Shown: piece by piece, positions 56,713-64,000 of the stretch
Numbering within the stretch: the first letter of the stretch is position 1
Layout: the number at the start of each line of letters is the position of its first letter
Origin: Ligustrum vulgare
Taxonomy: Eukaryota; Streptophyta; Magnoliopsida; Lamiales; Oleaceae
Assembly (NCBI GenBank): GCA_963555705.1
Contig: OY743169.1
Coordinates: forward strand, 565,501 to 629,500
Reading direction: 5' to 3'
Length of the DNA stretch: 64,000 bases
Program-made: the position numbers and the translations under genes
Notes under the pieces: model-generated
The model's input: only the letters and a program-made list of their open reading frames with translations
Told to the model about the DNA's origin: nothing
Database searches by the model: none

Positions 56713-57144
56713 TTACATCAGTTCTTCATAAGTTTTCTTAAAATCCATAAAATAATTTATAAGAGACCTATCTTGCTTTTCTGCAGGATAAAAGGATTTG
56801 CACACCTCATAAATGCAGGAAATATTCCCTTTTCCAGAATATAAGAAATCCAAATATTCCATCAATTCCTTAACAAATTCACAATGATTGATCAAGCCAA
56901 TCACTTCACTATCAATCGAGTTTCTTATCTGCAAGAACAAACGAGCATTCTCTCTTAGCCATGTCTGTCTAGAGTCATCCTTAGGTGGATCATCCGACAT
57001 ATGAGCATCCTTATCGATACTCCTCAGATAAAGTCGGACGGTTTTACTCCAATCCAAATAATTGGAGCCATTGAGCTTGTGTTCAGTAATTTTTGACATC
57101 ACAGGAATAACATCAGATACTATCGCTGCCTTTTTATCAGCCAT
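56713..57144 (-). pseudogene. Copia Gag N-terminal fragment
   Basis: 143 residues from an ATG at 57144: MADKKAAIVSDVIPVMSKIT, then LNGSNYLDWSKTVRLYLRSI, the copia-type Gag N-terminal domain (LNGxNYxxW motif), then LMEYLDFLYSGKGNISCIYE. The frame ends at 56713, and RT-end sequence follows within about 70 bp, so a large internal deletion joins gag to the 3' part of pol. Confidence 0.85.
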
Positions 57145-57364
57145 GACTCAAATGATTTTATTTGTAAATGACAACAAATAAAATGTCTTAAAAAAAAAAA
57201 AAAGAAGTGTCTGCAGATCAGAGAGAAAGAAGAACAGAAATGAAACCTCCTGAGAGATGTCTGAACCCTAGAAGCACTACTGGAGATGATAATAGGAAAA
57301 CCGAGCACAGATATGGACCGTGCAGATTCCGGCGGTGCAGACAGGTGCGGCCGAAGGCTCCGGC

Positions 57365-58080
57365 TAGAGGTGTCAAGACGGACGGGCCGACCAGACCCGT
57401 GAAAACCGACCCGGATTGACCCGGGACAGCGGACCGACCCGTGACCCGTGCAGGCGGTTTACGGGTTAAGAAGTTGTGAACCGTGAGTTTTGCGGGTCAA
57501 ACCTTCGCGGGCCGCGGTTAACCCGCTGGCCCGTAAAAAAAAAAAAAAACTGTTTTTATTAAATATGGTAACATTAAAAATCTCTCTTCTTCTAAAAACT
57601 CTAATATAACTTTTAAAGTAAAATCTTATTTTTTTCTCCCTAATAGCTAAAAAAATAATATTTTTTGACAATAGTAATTAGAAATATATTTATCATTTAA
57701 TTGTTATTTGCTTATATTTTATTTAAATTTGAAAATTTAGAAGTAATTCATATAACATAAACTATAATTTTAAATTCTATGTAAATATTTTATGGTATAA
57801 ATATGAATTTATCATTTTAATCATTTTTTATTTAGAAACTTGACAAAAAATTTGCTATAAATATGAAAAAAAAAACTATGTTTTTATTGATACGGGCCAA
57901 ATTAGAACAAACCGCGACCCGCATGGGCCAGCGGGCGGGCCTGGGTTGTAGTTCAAAATTTGCGGGCTGACCCGTAACCGGCCCTAACCTGCAGTGGGCG
58001 GGCTTTTTTTCAAGCGGGCCGTTACCGGGCTTTTTATTGACGGGTCGACTCGGCCCGGACCACCCGGATTGACACCTCTA
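57365..58080. mobile_element. hAT-like MITE 3, inside the copia leader
   Basis: Ends TAGAGGTGTCAA and inverted TAGAGGTGTCAA (12 perfect bases), flanked by a perfect 8-bp duplication GCTCCGGC (57357-57364 and 58081-58088). Subterminal GGGCCG/CCCG-rich blocks surround an AT-rich centre. There is no transposase. The 8-bp duplication marks it as hAT-type. Confidence 0.92.
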
Positions 58081-58355
58081 GCTCCGGCGACGCACAGCTA
58101 GTTCTGGCGACACAGACAGAAGTGGCTAAAGGCTCCGGCGACGCAGGATGAGGCATCGAAAGTGGTTTTCCAGACGGGTGCTAGGTTTCCGGTCACCGGA
58201 CTTTGCCTGAGCGTCGATCGGAAGGTGGCGCTGCTTCCTGTGCCGGCGGCGATGACAACCGACCACTACAAAGGTAAGACCCAAATATTTAACCCACTGT
58301 TGCTCTAAAGGTGAAGAAACTGTCGTGGAGGCTGGAGCTAGGGTTTGGCAACCAG

Positions 58356-58368
58356 CGGCTCTGATACC
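58356..58368 (-). other. Copia primer-binding site (initiator tRNA-Met)
   Basis: On the minus strand this reads TGGTATCAGAGCC next to the 5' LTR. Confidence 0.9.
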
Positions 58369-58809
58369 ATGTAATTTGGAAGTTTCTCACTTTATTATTG
58401 AATAATTCTATACATATTTATACAACAATATCAACCCTATATTAGGAAACTAAATAAGTAGAGCCCTAAAGTTAATAGATAGAATCCCTATAATTAGACT
58501 AGATGACATATTTACAATAACAGATAGAAAGTAAAAAAGTAGCTGTACGAATAATCGGAGACTCCACAATATGACGTAGCTCAACTACACCAACAACTGA
58601 AGACTCCTAACCAATTTTGTAAATGAGGAAACTACTGCTCTTTCTCCCTCTCCAGAAATGTAAATAAATTCTCATTTATGAAGGGATCATAGATTCTGGG
58701 AGAACACATAGGTCCATCTCACGTAGTTATACCATATTACTCTAGAGAAATAATTGACAATTGATAACAAAAACTTACGATAAGGAAAGCAAAATTCAAA
58801 AAATTATCT

Positions 58810-58931
58810 CAAGAAATGGGATCTGTACAATTTCATTGAATGTGATTGAAAACACTGCGTTCCTGTTTTGGAGGTCATAAATCTGACTGAAGTTGCATCC
58901 GATAAATGCCAAAATCAACAATTTTAACAAC
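58810..58931 (-). pseudogene. ACT-type protein kinase exon fragment
   Basis: After an AG acceptor (..tgattcag) the minus strand reads VVKIVDFGIYRMQLQSD, the DFG activation-loop start of plant Raf-like ACT kinases (STY8/17/46 type). After a one-base shift it continues MTSKTGTQ, matching the following MT..TGT motif of the activation segment. The frameshift and early stops make it non-functional. No other kinase exon was found in the window. Confidence 0.65.
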
Positions 58932-60631
58932 CTGAATCATAGAATTTTAGATGTCACAAATATTCTGCACATTTGATCAAATAGACATGCATATACACAT
59001 CATAAAAACAATTTTAAAATGAAATATCAACAAAGAAAATCAATCCACCCACCAGAAATAAAATACAGATTTCACGAACCTAAGAATAACATACAAATTT
59101 TTTGAAATTCCTGCATCCAAACAAAATGGGAGGTAGGAAAAAAACCGTTAATATTTTATGTGCGATTACAAATACACCAGGCATACCCGAGAGCAAGGGC
59201 GGAGCCAGGATTTATTTTCAGCGCGGGCAAGAATTAAACAGGGTTGGGGAGAGGGCAAAGGGGGATTTTTTTTTTTTTTTACTTTTTGAGAAAAATTAAA
59301 GAAAATAGAGAAAATATAATTTCAAAAATGACAAGTAAACAAATTCTAACTCAAATGAAATATCTTAAAATCGTTCCTTAAGAGTTTTCATACTTTGAAA
59401 ACGCCGTATAACAGCTTCATTTTGTAGACATAAAAAAGCTACACAAAAGAGTAAAAAATATTGTTCAACTCTTGACGTCTTGAAATAAAAAACATTCATT
59501 GATTCCCAAGACGTTCCATTTAAAAACACTCTCACACTCTCTCTCTTCTTCATCCTTGATTTGGGTTTAAGTTTTGGTTTTTCTTTTCTCTTTCTATCTA
59601 TCTAAGCTTCTATTTTCTAAGGTTTTGCAAAAACGTGTTCTTTTTACCCATCCCAACAAAAAACACTCCAAATTATAAAAAATCATACCCACATTATATA
59701 TTTCACAAAAAATTTAAGCCCTGTTTTTCAGATTTTCTTCTAATGTATTTAAACTCGAATTTGGTGCAAGTGTTATTGCTTTCTTGTTTTCTTTTTCCTA
59801 GTTCAGATGAAAATTGAGATCGAAGTAAAAAGTTTGAGGTTTTTCTTTTTATGTTAAACAGTTTAAAGTTTGATTTAATTAAATTTGCAGAAGATCCGGG
59901 GTTGTATCTATCAATAAACACTTGATGTTAGCTACACAAAGATCAGACAATAGGTTGAGACTTCAGACGTTGAGTTGAAGAGTTGAAATTGTGGTTCCGT
60001 TTGAGTCTGAGAGCTGCGCTTGCTTCTGACCAGTTCTGTAACTTCTGTTTCAAATTTTTTTTTGGGCCGGACCAGCAGCCAGCCCAAAAGTTCAGCGCGG
60101 TCCATGGATAGCGCTGGACATATGCCACCTCCGCCCCTACCCAAGAAAAAAATGGAAAAAAACATGATACATCGGGCATACTTGGGAAAATGTAGCAAAG
60201 CAAATTACATGTACACTGGACATACCCGGACAAAGAGTGACAAAACTTTAAAAAATAGAGCAAAAGATCATAACAAATTCTAAACTTATCAAACATACAC
60301 CCTTACTCATATATGTAATGGAAATAACTATCCATCCCTCTATTGCATCGGAGAATGGCACTAAAGCATACAAGCTAGTTATGTTGAATTTCATCTCTAC
60401 TTTATAACTTTATGTAGTTGGAGTGCTCTTCAATGAAAAACATCAGCTAGTAGAATAAATAAAATGGATTTTTTAAAAAATGGATTCCATGGATCCATTA
60501 TGAAATAACATACTAAGTGACATATTATGTGAAAAGCATGCAATATTTTATTGAGCTAGCCAAAACTTCAACTCTTGAGTATATTATACCCATAATACTA
60601 TGTGTGTAACACATATGAAAGATACACATAC
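58932..60631. other. Non-coding host DNA with a GC-ended insertion candidate
   Basis: No gene. 59193-60138 may be an old hAT-type insertion: AAGGGCGGAGCC at the left and an inverted AGGGGCGGAGG at the right, with 8-bp flanks ACCCGAGA and ACCCAAGA (seven of eight). The two inverted ends are offset by two bases, so the call is weak. Confidence 0.4.
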
Positions 60632-60781
60632 CCGTAACACGAGAAAAGTGGGCACAATACTGCTTTGTGTGATTTTTGCAAAGAGAGCGGATGGCATTTG
60701 TCTGTGCTTTCCCACAGAGTAAACTAACTTCTTCATGAATGAACAATTGCTCTCGAGATCCTAACACAACCATTTTCGGCC
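60632..60781 (-). pseudogene. RTEL1/RAD3-family DNA helicase exon fragment
   Basis: A single minus-strand exon between an AG acceptor (..aaagttcag) and a GTATGT donor encodes PKMVVLGSREQLFIHEEVSL, LCGKAQTNAIRSLCKNHTKQ and YCAHFSRV. This is the motif Ia and iron-sulphur region of XPD/FANCJ/RTEL1 helicases, where the family has LGSR..LCIH. The first cluster cysteine is phenylalanine here. No other helicase exon is visible, so it is probably a fragment rather than a working gene. Confidence 0.75.
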
Positions 60782-61676
60782 TGAACTTTATCAGATATTG
60801 AGCTAATTAAAATTTTTCGGTATAACTTTATGAACATACAAACATATATCTACAAAAGGCTTCAGAAAGAAAAGCAGGAAAAGTACTCGGTTGCTCCAAA
60901 TAAACCACTAAAATATACGACATAACACGTAAAAGACCCGAAATGAATACCACAACAGCAGAAGATTTGCAAATAGGCTATCATCTTGTTTTCAGTAATA
61001 TTACAGTCTAATTACTTGCCAACATCAGCATTTAGATTTAGTGCAACATTTCAAACAATAAAAGTCTTAAAGGAAACAATAATAATATGTCATAAACAAT
61101 GAAATAGAAACTCTAACAAAATCATTGCCCAATTTTGAAAATCATAAGCTTTGTTAGGTTCAACTATTAAAATGCATTTCTGAAAAGGCATACTGATTGT
61201 TTAGGAAATTAGCGCACCATATCAGATATGTATTACATTATAGCCTCTGTTTGACTGTGCTGAAAAGTAGCTAAAAATTTCATTTTTCTATCCAGTTAAG
61301 CAAAGCAACATCACAAGAAATGCACAATAATCAGACTTGAGCACCCTTATATCTCGACTGTCTCATTTAACAATCTGAAATGTTGCAAGAAAAGTTCAAA
61401 AGTAGAAGTGGGGGAGGGAAATGATCGCATAGAAGAGAACCTGAAAAGAGATGCCATATAGTGAAGCATTGCGTCAAGTTCACCTACCCCACTTTGAAAA
61501 AAGGAAAACAAAACTTACTCTTCATACAACAATAAATTATCGATTTCAAGCTAGATAAATTAGCATTAAATTTTACTATTATATCTGTAAATCGAGATCT
61601 GAATGATCTGGAAGCTAGCAAAAACCTATAAATCATAAAAAAGGGGGAAGAATTGAAAAATCACCAAGGGACTTAC
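60782..61676. other. Non-coding host DNA
   Basis: AT-rich, no domain recognised. If the membrane-protein exon to the right belongs to a live gene, this would be its first intron. Confidence 0.45.
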
Positions 61677-61865
61677 ACCAAGGAATGCCAGGGACCCGAA
61701 GTCCGATTCTAGTCCATCAAACCCGAAGAATCGCAACCGCGATGTGTAATCAGATGAGGATGCTGAGATGCAGACCAGATCTCGGGAGCGAATTGCAAGA
61801 GACAAGATAATGATGATTACAAGCCCGAAAATCAATAAGTAAAAGAGGTACCCGGTTCTGGTCAA
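61677..61865 (-). CDS. First exon of a single-pass membrane protein
   Basis: ATG at 61865, 63 codons, then a GTAAGT donor at 61671-61676 in phase 0. The product starts MTRTGYLFYLLIFGLVIIII, a classic type II signal anchor, then LAIRSRDLVCISASSSDYTS and RLRFFGFDGLESDFGSLAFL. This resembles the N-termini of plant Golgi-type proteins, but I cannot name the family. The upstream 0.2 kb is GC-richer, as in a 5' UTR. No second exon was found between here and 58532, so the gene may be truncated. Confidence 0.55.
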
Positions 61866-62218
61866 ATAATTCGTGACCCGCTATGCGATGGATATGTGTT
61901 TTTGCATCTTAGACTCATCCCCTGTTTCTTCTTTTGCTTCGTCATCGACTGTGGTGCCGCCGTCGTCAAGCGCTGGCCTCCGGGTTTGAGGAGAGGAGTC
62001 CAAGGTAGAAGAAGAAGGGGAAAATGTATCCGGCAACCGCTCAAATCGATATTGAAAAGAATGGAAGAGAAATTTGAGGGAGGGAGAGAAGTTTAAGAAA
62101 AAACGGCTTCTGTTTGGGCTTTATAATGGCCACGTAAACTGTCCACTAATTTCAAAACTAACTGTCAAACGAAAATTACATAAAATTCAAAACTGTTATA
62201 AATATAATAATAAAATAT
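61866..62218. other. 5' region of the membrane-protein exon, then intergenic
   Basis: 61866-62100 is locally GC-rich and may be the 5' UTR and promoter of the minus-strand exon. The rest up to the copia-like LTR is AT-rich with no feature. Confidence 0.4.
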
Positions 62219-62394
62219 GTGAATGATCAATTACCATTATATCCCTGTAAACTTTATATATTACGATTGTGCAATTGTTCCCTCCTACAAATAGGAGGTA
62301 TTTTATTTCATTAGAAATATACCTAATGAGAAGTTTTCTCTCATTCTCTCCTATCTCTCTCTATTTGTTATTAAATTTTGATAGTTTCACAACA
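62219..62394 (+). repeat. Candidate copia 5' LTR, plus strand
   Basis: TGTGAATGATC..TTTCACAACA, followed at once by CGTTATTAGCACGAGTCTCT, which resembles the internal-tRNA-Met primer site (ACGTTATCAGCACGA type) of a class of plant copia elements. It contains a hairpin CCTCCTACAAATAGGAGG (62281-62298). The right LTR would lie outside the window, so the left end is inferred only from the TG. Confidence 0.5.
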
Positions 62395-64000
62395 CGTTAT
62401 TAGCACGAGTCTCTAGCCAATTGAGTAATATAACGGGAGTATGCTCTACAGTTGCATCTAAATGATGAATCTCTGTATCAGAAACCAGATTATTACTAAT
62501 CAATGTTTCCTTTTCTCAAACCAAACACTTTTGGCTTTAGAAAATAACTCATATATTGTAGATCTGAAAATTTATCCAATTTTAAAATTTATGGTCGAAC
62601 GGAAAAAGAAAGATTTCGGTCGATCCAGATATCCGATCGACGATCGACCACCGCCATCAGAACGGACTTGTCGAGAAGAAGACTTGCCTGAAATTTGGGG
62701 ATGATCCAACGACTGAAACAGAAGATATCGACCGGAGAAGAAAGGTTGAAAAACTGTGCAAAAAACAAAATCTGACCGAAAATTGAAACGCTGATCCTGA
62801 ACTCCGATCGACGATCGGCCAGCGGCATATCTACGGGCTTTTCTAGGAGAAGACTCGACTAAAATTTGGCGCCGATCCGACAGTTAAAACTGAAGTTATT
62901 GACCGGAGAAGAAGATGCTGGCGGACTGAAAAATGCTGATTCCGGCCAAATGGTTGGTCTTTTTGAGAAACGGAGACCATGGGCATGTTCAGGACGTCGA
63001 GGCACACATTATGGTGATGAGTTGATTTTTCCGACCACCGACGGCAGCGCGTGGCGGATTCCGGCGATGACATCAAAAGGCAGTTTGTTTGTCTTGATGA
63101 TTTGGATTTTTCTATGATCTTACTTTTCTGTTTTGTGCAGTTTTGAAATTTTCCGACGGTCGAACGTGGCGGTTTTCTTAAAAACTATTTTTGAAGCACT
63201 TCCGACGGGATTTTGAACTTCGGACCAAAAGTAAGTTTGTTCTAAATTAAATTTCAAACATATTGACGGTTTCGATTTATCCATATGATCAATATATTAA
63301 AATATGGACGATTTTGCCCTTGATAATACGTTAAAGTATATTAATCGTGATTTACCGAATTTGATTAATCATTATTAATTATATGATGATAAGTGTTAAT
63401 AGAATATATATTCTAAATTATTTAACACTATTATGTGATCAATACGATAAAATAAAAGATTTAAAAGTAACATAATAGTTGCCATACCGTGATGGATTGA
63501 GTTATTATGGACTGGATTTATACATTAACTGAATATGACTCATTATCGAACGGATTGGACTATTATGAATACCTTGACTGGATTTGAAGATATGACTCGC
63601 TCACTCATGAAAGGTAATTATTTCATTATGTTGACACCTCTTATATGGTCGGTTTATCAATTAAATATATGGAATACTTTACATATATTCATATTTTATA
63701 TTATTTTAGAAACACCTCAGTTGTTGATTAATTCTAACATATTAGAGGTTGTTGTCAACATATATACGTGGTGGTATATTATTATTGTTTATCATATATA
63801 CATGGTGGTATAACCCCAATATTATTATTGTTTATCATATATACGTGGTGGTATAACTCCAGTATTATTATTATTAATATATATACAATATTATTGTTAT
63901 TTGATACTTCATCAAATGATATCAGAAGTTATCATTATCAAAAAGTTGGTAAATGTTGATAAAAATATTTTATCCAATGGTACCAGAAGTTACCAATATC
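62395..64000 (+). mobile_element. Leader of the putative copia element, with repeats
   Basis: No gag frame yet. 62600-62755 and about 62790-62920 are diverged direct copies sharing GATCGACGATCG, GGAGAAGACT and ATTGACCGGAGAAGAA. 63760-63850 has three copies of TATATACGTGGTGGTATA at 35-43-bp spacing. 63905-64000 has two copies of a CAGAAGTTA-containing unit. Long repetitive leaders of this kind occur in some plant copia elements. Confidence 0.45.

Larger units (their letters stand above)
55641..58522 (-). mobile_element. Small Ty1/copia deletion derivative
   Basis: LTRs of 153 bp (55641-55793 and 58370-58522) with ends TGTAATTT..AATAACA and a perfect GATAG duplication (55636-55640 and 58523-58527). 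The purine tract (CTTGAGGGGGAG) next to the left LTR and the initiator-Met primer site next to the right LTR set the minus orientation. Internal sequence keeps a gag start and the end of RT/RNase H, while protease, integrase and most of RT are missing. MITE 3 sits in the leader. LTR identity is high. Confidence 0.9.

Noticed and set aside
57207..57419. Plus-strand 70-residue arginine-rich frame
   Set aside because: Antisense to the copia leader and running into MITE 3.
61896..62096. Plus-strand 66-residue frame
   Set aside because: Lies in the likely 5' UTR of the minus-strand membrane-protein exon; no homology.

Overview
This is plant nuclear DNA, almost certainly from a eudicot. It is AT-rich, its genes are split by GT-AG introns, and most of it is LTR retrotransposon sequence of plant Ty3/gypsy (chromovirus and Tat types) and Ty1/copia families, with several hAT-like MITEs. 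I see no tRNA or rRNA gene, no CRISPR array and no bacterial-style operon. I cannot name the species.

Layout. 1-639: one end of an LTR rich in short palindromes. 1744-13079: element D, a decayed Tekay/Del-like gypsy element with 2.4-kb LTRs; its right LTR is split by element C (8859-13006), a gypsy derivative that keeps gag and protease but has lost RT, RNase H and integrase. 13080-20934: low-coding DNA with an exon remnant, a hAT-like MITE (14911-15534), an old C-family LTR on the other strand (16821-17355) and an AP2/ERF pseudogene (18508-18815). 20935-36126: element A, a broken Tat-type gypsy element (LTRs 684/685 bp, TSD CTCTC). Its RNase H region is interrupted by element B (23799-30643, TSD GGATC), a young element with an open gag-pol frame and almost identical LTRs. 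36127-37115: a type II peroxiredoxin exon and the promoter of the one clearly complete host gene, a two-exon LEA/TMEM205-like gene (37116-39393). 39394-41180: low-coding DNA, a possible Helitron 3' end and a DEAH-helicase pseudogene. 41181-54841: element E, a large Tat-type element (TSD TCCAT) with a 2464-residue gag-pol frame on the minus strand and, convergent to it on the plus strand, a spliced gene for a plant mobile domain (PMD) protein. 55108-58522: a hAT-like MITE whose right target-site duplication is split by a small copia element, which itself carries another hAT-like MITE. 58532-62218: host DNA with fragments of an ACT-type protein kinase, an RTEL1/RAD3-family helicase and the first exon of a membrane protein. 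62219-64000: the probable start of a plus-strand copia element that runs off the window.

How the parts relate. Target-site duplications fix the order of insertion: C after D, B after A, and the copia element after the GC-rich MITE beside it. Elements A and E share the Tat hallmarks: a second RNase H domain and a long region between pol and the 3' LTR that faces the other way. In E that region holds the PMD gene; in A only what looks like its promoter and leader remain. The LTRs of B, C and the edge copy share an unusual design: a cluster of short perfect palindromes at a similar place in U3, with a different palindrome in each family. Several host gene fragments keep their splice sites, so they arose by copying or rearrangement of DNA rather than by reverse transcription of mRNA.
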